Shown here in pieces: positions 12,263 to 24,815 of a stretch of DNA of 64,000 nt. This DNA comes from Epiperipatus broadwayi (taxonomy: Eukaryota; Onychophora; Udeonychophora; Euonychophora; Peripatidae), in NCBI GenBank assembly GCA_028023455.1, contig JAQFVV010006197.1, positions 13,885,254 to 13,949,253 on the forward strand, read 5' to 3'. Positions within the stretch are counted from its first letter, which is position 1. Every line of letters begins with the position of its first letter. Below the pieces are notes generated by a model. The model worked only from the letters and a program-made list of their open reading frames with translations. It did no database searches and was not told where the DNA came from. The position numbers were made by a program, and so were the translations under genes.

Positions 12263-13629
12263 TAATTTTTCCCATTTTTGCACATACTAATTAGTAAAAC
12301 AACAAAATTCAAGATTACCATTTGATTGCAGCTATTAACTACAGAAAATTACTGAAATAATAAAGTACTATAATCATATTATAAACAAATCTCTAAAAAT
12401 GTGAGATTCAGAATAAAATATTAGGAAGAAAAAATGTCCAAGTTTTCATTGATTCAAAACATGAATAGCAGAAAATGTTCATCTACTCCACTATGAGGTG
12501 TTTTGGCTGTATTTGAAAAAAAAGTTAAGCCTTTCTGGACTTTGTTTTAAATATTTATACAAATAATTTTTATAGGTGTTTATGGTTTTTTTCCTTTATA
12601 AACTTTAAATATACATGCACACACACACACACAATAAAGGTTCACAATTCCTTTGTTGTGGGGATAAGACAATCATTCTCAATATATATAAATGTATATG
12701 TAATATTTTAAATTGATAAACTTTCTGAGTCCCATTTATATTAAATTAAATTCAACTGCTCATGATATCAAAGTGTATATCTGACTCTGTTTATGATTTT
12801 ATATGAAAAGCAAATTTAGATTGATAAATATGAGAGTGAACATCCAATCTATGATTGTTTATGCAACATCATTAATATTGACCATAATTTTTATTTTCAA
12901 GGCAGATTCATTAAGTAATTATTTTAATAATGTAGTTAACAACTGTCCTTATAATAAACATATAATATTGAAATTATGCAGTGCTAAATAATGTGGATTT
13001 GGTATTTGCTTTTGTAAGAATAATTATCTATGCTGCTTTTTATATGGGTTCATGGGGCATGAATGGAATGGATTCATTTTTTTTATTTTTATTATAGATA
13101 GACTTTAATATTACAAGATGATGAATTTAATTTAATATAGAGTTTAGAAAGTTTATTTGTTATAAATATTACATATTTATCATTGAATGATTCAATTATT
13201 TTTAACTTGACAATGTCTAGCTGTCATAATCACTTTGTTTAATCTTTGAAAAGTTAGATTATATCAAAAAGTAACATGATTTTTTTTTGCTTACATTTAA
13301 CATTTGCTATCAAGAATAGTTATTTCCAATTTATTTGAGAGCCATCTATATTGCAAACTCGAATAATCAATAGCAAAAGGTAATGCTATTATATCTATGC
13401 CCTCATACTTAATTTTGGCTTATAAAAATCAATAATCAGAAACAAGACTGGAGGTAAAGATATAATAATACCACTTGATAGTTCTTTATTAAAGTAAATT
13501 GACTACTTTTGGAAATAGAGAATTAAAATTATTGGTTGTTTGCCATTATCTAAATTAAATAACATGCTAGATTAATATTTATAAATTAAATGTTAAATAT
13601 AGATATTTTTTTAATTTTTTGTATTTGGA
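12263..13629. other. AT-rich stretch without recognisable genes
   Basis: Only simple sequence: a short (CA)n near 12617-12633 and scattered A/T runs. No conserved coding frame; the 62-codon frame at 12803 is composition-driven. Confidence 0.6.
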
Positions 13630-14800
13630 TTTCCACCAACCAAGAGAACAAGCTGGATTTAAAAGTGGTTTTAGTACAATAGATCATAACCAGGTTTTGA
13701 GGGAAGTTATAGAAAGGGAAAATGAATATGGGTGGTTATTTTTTTTTGGTTTTTGATTTTGAAGAAGGATTCATTTATTTTTAAATTTTTTTTTTGATTA
13801 ATTGAATTGTTGGATCATGGTAGAGTTCAAGGAGAATTTTATATTATTTAAAATATTTATAATAAAAAAACAACAACTAAATTAAAATTATAATATTAGA
13901 AAAAAAAAAAAAAGTGTGGGGGGGGGAGGGGAAGGGGGCCCCCCAAACTTTTACAGTGCTGCAAGAAGATTTGGGTAAATGGGAAACTAAAGGAATGAAA
14001 GTAAATGGAGAGTATTTAAGTCATTTAGATTTTGCAGATGATGTAGTTGTTTTGCAAATAATGCTTCAGAGCTGCAGAAAATGTTTAGAGTTAAATAAAT
14101 AGAAAAGTAGGACTAAAATAAAGTTAAAAAGACTAAAGTAATATTTAATGATTTGCTCAAAATATGAAAATAAAGATTGATTATGAAGAATTAGAAGAAG
14201 TTAACAGTTACAAATACCTAGGTCAGATTATTAATACAGATGGAAACATAATGGAGGAAATTAATCATAGAATTAAACTTGGTTGGAGTGCTTTTGGTAG
14301 AAATAACTTGATACTAAAAGGAAATATGCCTATGTGTTTGAAAAGAATGGTTTTTAACAAATGTGTTTTACCAGTTCTTACTTATGGATCTGAGACTTGG
14401 ACACTTAATAGAAGAGCAATACAGAGACTTCAGACCACTCAAAGGAGTATGGAGAGATGTATGTTGGGAGTAACAAGAAGAGATCGAAACGCAATGTATG
14501 GGTAAGACAACAAACAGGTGTTACTGACCTTATTGAAAAAATTAAAAGATTGAAATGGAGTTGGGCTGGACATATTGCTAGAAGAAATGATAATAGATGG
14601 ACAATTGAAATTTTAAACTGGATTCCAAGAGATTGTAAAAGACCCAGAAAGAGACCACATGTGAGATGGATGGATGAAATAAGAAAATGTGCAGGGGTGT
14701 TGTGGAAAAGAGAAGCTAAAGATCGGAGATGGATTAAACTTGGAGAGACCTTCATCCTGCAGTGGATTGATAATGGTTGATGATGGTGATGATGATGATT
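13630..14800 (+). pseudogene. RTE-like LINE, truncated copy 1 (RT domain to 3' end)
   Basis: Reverse transcriptase relic. From about 13637 a frame reads QAGFKSGFSTIDHNQV and then EVIEREN, an early RT-palm block. It is followed by a degraded, low-complexity stretch (13740-13915) where VFDFEEGF recalls the 'FIDFEKAFD' active-site block. Then come FTVLQEDLGKW and LDFADDVVV, with the FADD box at 14031-14042. A stop falls near 14100. The next frame (14164-14505) has SYKYLGQIINTDGNI and PVLTYGSETW; after a frameshift near 14500 the last frame reads VTDLIEKIKRLKWSWAGHIA, ending WIDNG at a stop at 14778-14780. A short (GAT)n-like tail follows, as is usual for RTE-clade 3' ends. The endonuclease is missing and the RT is broken, so the element is inactive. 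The copy at 15640 is its closest relative here. Confidence 0.88.
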
Positions 14801-15639
14801 ATAAACATTTTCTATATAATGTTATTGTTATTCAAAAATTATCAGGTTTATTATGAAAAATTTATTAAATAATGAGATTTTATGGAGTTGTGAGATTTTT
14901 TTTAAAAAGATATAATGTATATGTCCTTTAACCCTTTTGCATTCTGTGACTTTCTCTTGTTTCATCTGGTGAGAGTTTTCAGAAATGCTCAATATTTCTA
15001 TTTTTATAAAATCTTTATTTTATATTAAAACTCAATAAATTGGACTTGATTTAATTTTAATTTAACTGTATAAGTGAATAATATTTTTAAAAAATCACAT
15101 TTGATTATTTTAAATATTTAAAAATTTGCTTGTGAATATAATAATGTATCATAAACATCATTACAGATATTTACATAAACACTAAAACTAAAAATGAACT
15201 AAATCATTTTTATTTAATTTTTTTTTTGTTATGGTAACTATCAAATTCTGCTTTAAAGTCTGATATTTTTTGTTTTTTTACAAAAATTATATTTTATAAA
15301 AATTTAACACCAAGTCAATTTTAATAGCTAATATGATGTAATAAACACAATTATTTTTTTTACTTTATATTACTATCAAGTTTATTAATTTCTGTTTCTA
15401 AAAATAAAACATGGATGAATAAATTGAAACCAATTAACGTAAAAATAATCAAAAATGCTTTATAAACAAGCAAAAAAGTCATTTAAAATTATATTTCAAA
15501 ATTTTTGCATGAAAACTAAGCTAGTTGAACACAAAAGTTCTTGGGAAATTTTTTCTATCAAAAGAATAAAGAAGTATTTTGATCTTAGTCACATTCCATA
15601 AGATGCTGACTTCTGCAGATTTTTTTTTCCAATTTTAAC
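14801..15639. other. AT-rich spacer between the two LINE copies
   Basis: No open frame or family motif seen. AT-rich with many T runs. It does not look like LINE sequence, so the two copies are probably separate insertions or an old duplication with extra sequence between. Confidence 0.5.
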
Positions 15640-16508
15640 ATCCATATGAGCAGTGCTGCAAGAAGTATTTTGTGGATTAAAATGGGAAGCTAAAGGAATG
15701 AAAGTAAATAGAGATTATTTAAATCATTTAGATTTTTCAGATGATGTAGTTGTTTTTGAAAATAATGCTTTAGAGCTGTAGGAAATGTTGCAGGAGTTAT
15801 CAGATGAAAGTAGGAAAGTAGGACTAAAGATAAATGTTAAAAAGACTAAAGTAATGTTTAATGGATTTTCTCAAAATATGAAAATAAAGATTGATTATGA
15901 TGAATTAGAAGAAGTTAACAGCTACAAATACTTTGGTCAGATTATTAATACAACATAATGGATGAAATTAATCATAGAATTAAGCTTGGTTAGAGTGCTT
16001 TTGATAGAAATAACTTGATACTAAAAGGAAATGTGCCTATGTGTTTGAAAAGGAAGGTTCTGAATAAATATGTTTTAGCAGTTCTTACTTATGGATCTGA
16101 GACTTGGAAATTTAATAGAAGAGAAATACAGAGACTTCAGACCACTCAAAGAAGTATGGAATGATGCATGTTGGGAGTAACAAGAAGAGATTGAAAATGC
16201 AAGATATGGGTAAGAGAACAACAAGTGTTACTGACCTCATTGAAAAACTTAAAAGACTGAAGTGGAGTTGGGATGGACATATTTCTAGAAGAGATGATAA
16301 TAAATGGACAATTGAAATCTTAAACCGAATTCCAAGAGATTGTAAAAGACCCTGAAAGAGACCACATGTGAGATGGATGGATGGATGAAATAATAAAGTA
16401 TGCAGGGGTAATATGGAAAAGAGAAGCTAAAGATTGGAGAAGATGGATTAAACCTGGAGAGACCATAATTGTGCAGTGAATTGATAATGATTGATGATGA
16501 TGAAGAGA
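15640..16508 (+). pseudogene. RTE-like LINE, truncated copy 2
   Basis: Same family and orientation as the 13.6-kb copy, starting later. Frame blocks are VLQEVFCGLKWEAKGMKV, LDFSDDVVVFENN (FSDD in place of FADD, codons at 15734-15745), GLKINVKKTKVMFNGF, SYKYFGQIINT, LTYGSETW (about 16090), VTDLIEKLKRLKWSWDGHIS and IPRDCKRP. Stops break it near 15780, 15957 and 16162 and at 16353-16355. It ends in TTGATGATGATGAAGAG, a short GAT-type tail like copy 1. It keeps the ELSDESRKVGLKIN segment that copy 1 has largely lost, so the pair could help rebuild a family consensus. The A-to-S change in the active-site box is one more sign of decay. Confidence 0.87.
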
Positions 16509-19500
16509 ATTATATTAAAATCTTTTTTTTTTAAAAAAAACTTCAGGTCATTATCATTTAGGATAATGGTAATACTATGATCTAAAGTGGACAATAGCAT
16601 TTTTTCTGAGGAAACTTTAAATGAGGGTTTACATGATTCTAAAATGCAGTAGACATTTTCTGTTAGTATGAGAATGATGATAAAAGGTCAAAAGAATTAA
16701 ATATTCCACCATCTCCTATCAATTTAAAATAATAAACAAAAAGAATAGTGGAAATATTTTATTGTAATATAGTACTTCTCAATGTTTGTTTGCTAACAGA
16801 TGCCATCTGATTGTAATTTATCTTTCTTGGATTTCACAGCTGTTGTTAATAAAAATTTTATCAACTGTAGCATGATTTATTTATTATTTATCCCTATTAC
16901 AGAAGATTAAATATAATTTAGTGAAGGCTTAAAATGTTTGCTTAATTTGTTTTATATGTAGCCTTCAGTTTGAATTATAGTTTGGAGACAAATTAAATTC
17001 TGCAGCATAATTATTATTTAAAATATTTTTAAAACTAATAAAAATGTGTACTAATAATATTTCAATTATATTGAGCAAAAAAACAAAACATTTATTTTGA
17101 GTCTTCATTAAAATGAGGATAAAAAAATTCATTTAAATTTTAAATATTTAAAAAATATTAGTAGTAATAAAAATTAAATATATTTTAATATTATTAAAAC
17201 ATGAATATATTATAAAAAAATTAATTTCAGAATAAATAAAAACTCATCTTTCATCTTTATGAGTATAACTACCTGCCATCTAAAAGCAAAATGAAACTTA
17301 ATGATTTATTATCATTAACTCTTCCTTAAAGTAATACAAAGGTTCTCAATTAAAAGTTAAAAGTATACATGATTCTACTTTTATTTTATATGTATAAGAT
17401 TTGTTTTTAAAAATAAAAATGAAAGCATACTAGCATAATGAAAAGAAGGGAAAATATAGTAATTACAATCATTACACCTTGTGAAACTAATTGCTTAATG
17501 GCATTAGTGTCACCATGTTAGAATATTTTGAGATATTTTAAAAAATATAAAACAATTCCAATATTTTAAAACATAATTTGATAGGTTTATCAAAGATTAA
17601 TATTTGCTCATTCATGTTTAAAAGCATATTTCAATCAAAAAAAGCTTTCATTTGTTTTCTGAAGTTTCTCTGCCTCTGCTAATTAGTGAATAGTGAAAAC
17701 ATATTTTGTTATTATTACAAACTCATTTTTTAATATTTGAAAAGTTTATATATGATTTTTTTAGAATTGTTTTCAGTTGTAAATGTATATTTTTACCAAA
17801 TTAAGTTCAATTTATTGAATTCTGATATAGAACAACAGTTTAATATTAAAGTCAGATGTTGAAATATTACAAAAAAGTATCACTAGGGAAAACAATAGGA
17901 GGATTTAAAACAAATCATTAAATGGCACAAATATGTATTAACTAAATGATCAATACAAAATAATGTCACCCTGAAGTTGAACTATTATGTTAGATAGTGC
18001 TTCTTTGATTTTAGACTTAAAGGAACCTGAAATTATTAGCCATATATGAAATTGCAAAAATCAGTGATTAAAATTGACTGATTTGATTGATAAAAAGTGA
18101 AGAAATTTGGAGTGCTGTATCAAAAGAATTGTTTAAAAGCATGTTTATTTATATGTAATATAAATTTTGAACAGGAATAATTATTTGTATTTTTTTTCTT
18201 AACATTTTTTTATTATTAAAAATATCATCTAATTTCTTTAAGTAAGGTCAAAGAACATTATGAACAATTTTTTAATTTCTTACTTTTAACAAAAGTTTTA
18301 TTTTATTATTGTTTTTCAGAAATAATTTTTATCTTAAATGAAACCTAAAAGTAAACTTTGTGAACAGTTACATTTTTATTTTTTGTAGTACAAATACATT
18401 TTTTCATAAAAGAAAATTAAGAAAAATGTTTACATAAAAGTAGATAAAAGGTTTTATCTGTTCTGATCTTTATTGCATTTTATTATTAGTTTTATATGGA
18501 AATTTGGACATCCTTTATGCAAGGATTGAATGACATTTTTACCTAGCTTAATCTTCTTGTAGATATTTTATTGTATGTATTAGGTGGATATCTTATGAAC
18601 TTTTATATAATGATATGTTTTTTACTTTCTTTAACATTGCCACATGTAAATGGATCAATTGCTTATTATATTTATATATTATTTTATTATTAAATTACTT
18701 TTTTCAGATCTTTATTACTCGATATTGAATATTTATTATTTTTCAAATTTATGATTTTGAAACTTCTGTCAGTGCTCTATATGTATATACTGCAGTTATC
18801 TATACATATTAATATATTATAGTAAAGTCATTAATCACACTGAATCAACATACGTTACTTCAACTTTGTGTTATCAAAAAAAAATTATAAATTTACATTT
18901 TGTAAAAGGCTAGTGGCCATTTTTCATCTCTGAGTGCTGTACATGATCAAATTTTTAAAAATAAATTTGTAAATACATTTTACAATATGCCAGCAGCTTT
19001 TCTTCTGTCTTGGAATATTATATATAATCATATTTATTAATAAAATTTCTTCAGTTTATGTTGAAAACACATACATTTTATTCTTTTATTTTCCTTTCTG
19101 AATTTCTAACCTTAATTCTAAAAGTTTTACAAAATTTAAGAACTTACTTAAAGTTGATACTGATTTAAAAACTTAAAACAATCAGAGAAATGTATTTTCT
19201 CAATAATTTTTTACTTTTATAAAACATTTTATTTTACAAGAGAAAAAGTTATTGGAAAAACAAAACAAAAACAATATTGCCCAGAGAATATTTAATTGCA
19301 ATAAAAACCAGACATTTCACTATTTATTTTATTTAAAAGATAAAAATGTGGTACAGTATTTTTTTTTAAATTTTTTCAGTGTGCACATCAGTAATATATT
19401 TATAAACGTGCCCTCTCAGTACATTACTAATAACTATATTATTATTTTAAAATTTTGTTTATATTCTAATCCTTATTTATATATGCATAATATACATATA

Positions 19501-20251
19501 AAAAAGCCTTTGAGCTATATATGTCTGTGGAAAAGTACTATATATTTGTAGTTCAATAAACAATATATTCAATTTTAATCAAAGTGTATCAACAAAACAC
19601 GAGCTATTATATGCAATGTATGACGTATGCAATAGGGAGGGAGATTTAGAATAAAATATAATGGATATCATGACTCCACTTTGTCAATTTTTTATATGTT
19701 TATACTTTTAAATTTTTATTAGAATGAGCTTGGATTTTTTATCAGTAATATTATTTACTACTTACAATTACATCAGTTAGTATATTATTTCTTTTATTGT
19801 TTGTTTGTTGAAGTTTTTTTACTAAGAAAAAAGTATTAGAATGTGTAATAATTTTTTTCAGGTCTATAATGACAGTATATTATTTTTATTTTTGATGCTA
19901 TATTTTAAAAAAAATAAAAAAAATAAAACAATATATTTCCACCATAGTTTTGAAAAGTTAACAAGCAAGTAAAAAAGACATTGAAAATAATATCTCTCGA
20001 AATTTAAATGTTAAATTAATACACACAGAAACATTGGAAGTGCTCTTCACTTGGTAAGATAAAGCTTTATAGACTAAATGGCCAAATATGGTTTTAATCA
20101 TTGTCTACATGTTTGTAAATTAAACAAACTTATATGTGTTTGAATTGACTAACACCATCATATATGTGATATACATGATCAGATTAATGTAAATGGGCCA
20201 CAACTATGATTTCTGGAATGGGAGTTATATATCTTCAATTTCTGGTGATAA
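16509..20251. other. AT-rich stretch without recognisable genes
   Basis: Ordinary low-complexity AT-rich DNA. At 18892-19055 two segments of about 82 bp, each starting TACATTTT, look like an old diverged tandem duplication. The 99-codon open frame at 19252-19551 is rich in N, I, Y and K, as expected from composition, and shows no domain. Confidence 0.55.
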
Positions 20252-20491
20252 CTAATGTCTTAATAATATTTTTATAAAGCGCAGACGGTATTGAAAATTA
20301 AATTGAGAGAGTGCAAACTTCTCAAGCGCTTGTGACTATTGGTTATATAGAAAGACAAGTAAAGAAGAGAGTGGGAACCATCTTTTCTTGTTAAATTCTC
20401 TGTCCCAGTGCTTAAGATCTGATTGGTTACTAATAGTCACAAGCGCTTGAGAAGTTTGCACTCTCTCAATTTAATTTTCTAATGTCTTAAT
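20252..20491. mobile_element. Palindromic element with 13-bp flanking direct repeats
   Basis: Two perfect 47-bp inverted arms (20294-20340 and 20432-20478; core TGCAAACTTCTCAAGCGCTT) enclose a 91-bp interior with no ORF. The 13-mer CTAATGTCTTAAT occurs at 20252-20264 and again at 20479-20491, directly abutting the right arm. On the left a 29-bp tail (20265-20293) separates it from the arm. The near-perfect arms suggest a young insertion or ongoing conversion between arms. Such asymmetry is atypical of cut-and-paste MITEs; see the similar layouts at 55342-55808 and 57149-57757. Confidence 0.85.
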
Positions 20492-21931
20492 GTAATTGAT
20501 ATGAAATTAATTGTTTTTTTTTTTATGTATACAAGTGTAACCTCTGATTTTGTTAACTGGTCTCTATTGTGATTGATTTGTAAATGACATTTTTTTTTGT
20601 AAATGATTCTTATGGTTTGTCAATAAATTTTCCTTTTGAAAGATAAATTGTATATTTTAAAAATATTGATAACATCATAATACTCATCATAAATAAAGAT
20701 GAATACCTTTAAATCTGTATGTTTAAGACTGCCCTTTTCATATATGTATTTGCTAAATTTTATTTTTATCATTATGATAGTTATAAAACTTTTTATCACA
20801 GACTTTCAAACTTGCTTAATCTAACATATTAAAAATTAAAAACCCATTTTAATCTTTTATGAAAAATTGGAAATAAATTGATTAAAAGCTTAATTTATAT
20901 ATCTATAATATAAATTTATTTCTGAAGCACATTTTAAGCAATTAATTGTTAACAATTGTTTTTTATTAAATGATTATTAATCATTTTCTATTAAGCTAGA
21001 AATTATATTTTATTTAATATTAGATATGTAGTCTTTAAATTTCATATAGTTTTAATATCTATATTTTTTATTTTACTTATGAGTCAGTAACCTCATATTT
21101 TCTAAAAATTACATTTAGTCTTACTCTCTTTATGTTTAACATAAAAGAACGAAGATCAAAATTTCTACGATATATATGTGTATAATATATTTGTATTTCA
21201 CACACTTTCGATTTTTTAATATAGATAAATAAAAATTATATTTTTAAAAATTATAATATTATTTTTAAGATTCCCCCCCTCCCCCATATCTTATTATTTA
21301 TTTCTGATATTTCCTCAGAGAATGCCTATGGGGAAAATTGTTAAAGTAGAAATAATTTTTATTATTGATATTCACTGACACGATATTTAATTGTAATCAA
21401 TTTCCTTTAACTTAGGATTTAAATCATTCACATTCTTTTTAAATTGTTTTATTTATTTATTTAACTGTAATAATTGTAATGCATTAGTTTAAAATATCTA
21501 TGTTTTACCTGATAAAGAAAAAAAATAAAATTGAATTTAATTTATAAAATTAATGTAATTGATTTTTTTTTTAAATGTTGTTTACCTTAAACTTTTCATT
21601 TATGAAATTTAAACAATGAAAAAATAAAAAAAATTGACAAAACTATTTAAAAATCTATATTATATAGCGTGATTACAGTCTGTCTTCATCATTGTGACTT
21701 AACTTTTTCTCTATTGTTCAAAAGTATCCTCTTTTCTTTTTGACCATTTGTCAACCATTTCCAAGCACTTTTATCTTAATTTTCATCTTTCCGTAAAAAA
21801 TGCCAATAAGCACAAAATTTAAATATTTTCTGTAATACGTTGTAATACTCAAGTGATTTGTTAGTCAGAAGGTCATGTGATGTTTAAGAATAAAAAGTAG
21901 TAGAACTAAGTTATAAGTCACAAATCTTTGG
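20492..21931. other. AT-rich stretch without recognisable genes
   Basis: No gene seen. C-rich patch at about 21272-21285. At 21870-21960 a word (GTCATGTGATGTTTAAGAA) and its near-inverse (TTCTTAAACCACTAAACATCACATGATCAC) flank about 60 bp, part of the foldback-family surroundings described next. Confidence 0.5.
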
Positions 21932-21962
21932 TTCTTAAACCACTAAACATCACATGATCACC
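21932..21962. repeat. Recurring segment next to foldback copies
   Basis: CCACTAAACATCACATGATC, here about 40 bp upstream of the 22000-22229 element, recurs inverted at 23236-23256 beside a solo terminal repeat. A partly matching CATCACATGATG lies at about 44252, beside a third copy. It is probably an outer module of the same family. Confidence 0.5.
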
Positions 21963-21999
21963 ATCTCTATACTAGCACATAATTGTTGTAAACAAAGGC

Positions 22000-22229
22000 A
22001 AAACTCTCCATACAATAGTGCCACCCTGTGCCAAACAGAGTAATCAATAGATGCCAGAAGGCTTATGCATAAAATCCCTATCTAGTGCCTACTCATCCAA
22101 TATCCCCAGACTAGTTTCTGGATTGTGGCCATCATCAGTGAGGAGCCTTGGATCTGAGAGCACTGCACCTTCTGGCATCCATTGATTACTCTGTTTGGCA
22201 TAGGGTGGCACTACTGTATGGAGAGTTTT
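22000..22229. mobile_element. Foldback element with 62-bp terminal inverted repeats (copy A)
   Basis: Arms at 22000-22061 and 22168-22229 are inverted copies with about 3 mismatches in 62; the tips read AAAACTCTCCATACA. The 106-bp interior has no ORF. On the minus strand the interior carries CTGATGA (22138-22132) and GAAAC (22118-22114) separated by a short potential stem, followed by TAGTCTGGGGATATTGGAT. The same interior recurs in copy B at 43491. It is non-coding and non-autonomous; the class (DNA-transposon MITE or ribozyme-bearing retroelement derivative) cannot be settled by eye. Confidence 0.85.
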
Positions 22230-24005
22230 ATCTTTGGTTCTTGAGAATCTCCATTCTATAATTGCATTAAGCTACACAGGGCAATAATTAATAATAAATT
22301 TTGAAATATCATGACTTTCTTTGCTTACATTCCAGAAACAACTATTATTGTAAACTGGATTATCAATAGAACTTATCTATAATCCATATTGTGCAACTGA
22401 TCTCTAATATTAATTGATTATTCAAGCTTGCAATAATTGGTTTTAGAAAATTGAAAATGAACGAATTACGGCTCCTAACATATGTCAAGTATAAGAAGAG
22501 AAAATTGTTACAATTTGTTAATTAATATAATCCTAATCAAAGACTGAAAAATGATTACAATTGCCTTAAGTCTATATTGCTAAACAAGTAAGTTTTTAAG
22601 CATTTTAAAAGTGTTTTTTTTTTTTTTAATTTCCCTTGTTAACTTGATTAAGTTAAAGGTAGCTTATGGTTTAGAAGTGCAAGTAAATTCAAATCTTCTT
22701 ATTGATAAAAACCACTAGTCAGAAAGTAATCTGGAAATGTATCCATTCAGTATAGTATCCATTGATTAATTATTTAAGACTGCAAAAAATGGATCTGGGG
22801 TAGATTAAATAGAATGAATTGTACTCCTAGAAGAATAATTAATAATAATAATTGATGGTGACTTATTATAATGATTGTTTATCTATGTTATTCTATTACA
22901 AATTACATTAACTGTCCTGGCTATTCTCCATTGAGAGGGAATTTTTAAAATAAATATTTCAGAAATTATTTTTAAAATGCCTCAAACTCTAATTTAAACA
23001 ATATATTTTTATTCATATGTTGAATTGTTATTATTAAAGAACAGAAATGCCATTCAAGTTAATTATTAAATAAATACATTTGATATTTTATGGATTTATT
23101 TATTTTTATCCATTTTAAAGCCCCCATAATAAAAGAATAAATTTAAGAACTCTAAATATTAAACAATTCAAAACAAAACAACACTCTCCATATAGTAGTG
23201 CCATCTTGTGCTAACAAGAGCAATCAATGAGATAGTGATCATGTGATGTTTAGTGGTTAAACTCTAAATATTGTATATATTATATTCAATCGGTATTACA
23301 TTTTTGCTCTGAACTAAATCATTGGACTTCCATTATGTCTAAAAACATGCTCAATTCAATTTCCCTTCTTTTCACTAATTTCTTCAATAAATATTCTTTT
23401 GTCATCTATTTTTTCAGTATAAGTCCATTAATTGATCTCTAATGTGATTTATTTAGTTGGTTTTTTTTCATAAAAAGTCAAAAGAGAGGAAAACTTTGAA
23501 TGAAGATGATGATCTGATGATCTCATTGATCATATGATGCAAACCTATAAATACCTATAAATACCATATTGTACTTAAATTTAAAATTAGCCATATTGGC
23601 ATCTTGCTATACCATGACAATGGAATATGAAAACTTAATAAAGAAATGTTATTCAAAACTGTTCTGAATGGTGAACTAAACATTTAACTACATCTGTTAT
23701 CCTGTAATGCTCTTTTAAAAGGCATGAAACTATAAAAACTTGGATTTAGATCTGAAAATTTTAAATTATTTGTGGATACTACTGTTTTTACTTATCTCCA
23801 AAAATTTTCTTGATAAAATATACTGGATCAATATCAGTATATTGAACAATTATCTATTAAATACATAGTTTAACTACAGAATTTAATTTTAACCTGGACA
23901 ACCACTTATATATTGTTATGTTCATCATTTTAAATATGAATTTTAGTGAATTCTATCTTTGCCTCAATAAACACACATTTTTTTAAAATCATTGTTAAAT
24001 ATGAA
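22230..24005. other. AT-rich stretch with a solo foldback terminus
   Basis: Mostly featureless AT-rich DNA. At 23181-23230 a diverged solo terminal repeat of the 22-kb foldback family (ACACTCTCCATATAGTAGTG) is followed at 23236-23260 by the GTGATCATGTGATGTTTAGT module. A short direct repeat (CCTATAAATA twice) sits at 23545-23565. Confidence 0.55.
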
Positions 24006-24815
24006 TTTCCCGCCATTTTTCTTTGAATTCTTCATGCTAACTAATAGTTTAATTACTTGAAATTCTATTTTCTATTCTGATTATTTTATTTCTAAACATT
24101 TTCTACATTATTTGTTGATTTTATATATGTATGATTTAATCCGAGTATTTGCAATAATTTTGTTATAAACTAGTAATAGAGTAACATATTGACATAATTT
24201 AAACTCTAATGATGCTATTAATGATATTCTGTAAAAATAAATGATATTCTGTAATAAAATTCAGGGTGAAGGCTGTAATAATTATAGATTAATATGGACA
24301 TTAATTAGTTAATATGTATTAGTCTGATATTAAGGTTTGAATTATTATTATATCTGTTAGTTAGATAAAAGTACTCGCTCAGAGTGATTTTTTTAAAAAA
24401 AATCTTCCTGCCATTTTTCGTTGAATTCTTCATACTGATTGATAGTTTAATTACTTGAAATTCTATTTTCTATTCTGATTATTTTATTTCTAAACATTTT
24501 CTACATTATTTGTTGAGATATGATTTTATATAGAATAACATATTGACCTAATTTAAACTATTCCTGATGTACTGTGAAGCAAACGATGCTATTAATGATA
24601 TTCTACAATAGTAAATGACAATCTGTAATAAAATTCAGGGCGAAGACTGTAATGATTATAGGTTAATACAGATATTCATTACTTAATATGTATTAGTCTG
24701 TTATTAAGGTTTGAATTATTATTTCTGTTAGATAAAATGTAATCTGTTTTTGAAAAGTGCTCAGAGGGATTTTTTTTTAATTTTCCTACCATTTTTCATT
24801 TAATTCTTCATGCTG
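24006..24815. repeat. Diverged tandem duplication, unit about 380-400 bp
   Basis: Copy 1 starts at 24012 and copy 2 at 24410, both with GCCATTTTTC.TTGAATTCTT; a third, incomplete unit starts at 24788. Shared internal blocks include GATAGTTTAATTACTTGAAA-like, TAATAAAATTCAGGG and ATGTATTAGTCTG. The copies differ by many substitutions and small indels, so the duplication is old. There is no ORF. Confidence 0.85.

Noticed and set aside
14405-14755. 116-codon minus-strand frame
   Set aside because: Antisense shadow of the RTE-like LINE, whose plus-strand frames carry clear RT-family motifs.
19252-19551. 99-codon frame, possible small gene
   Set aside because: Amino-acid use is what AT-rich DNA gives (N, I, Y, K, F) and no motif or conserved context is visible.
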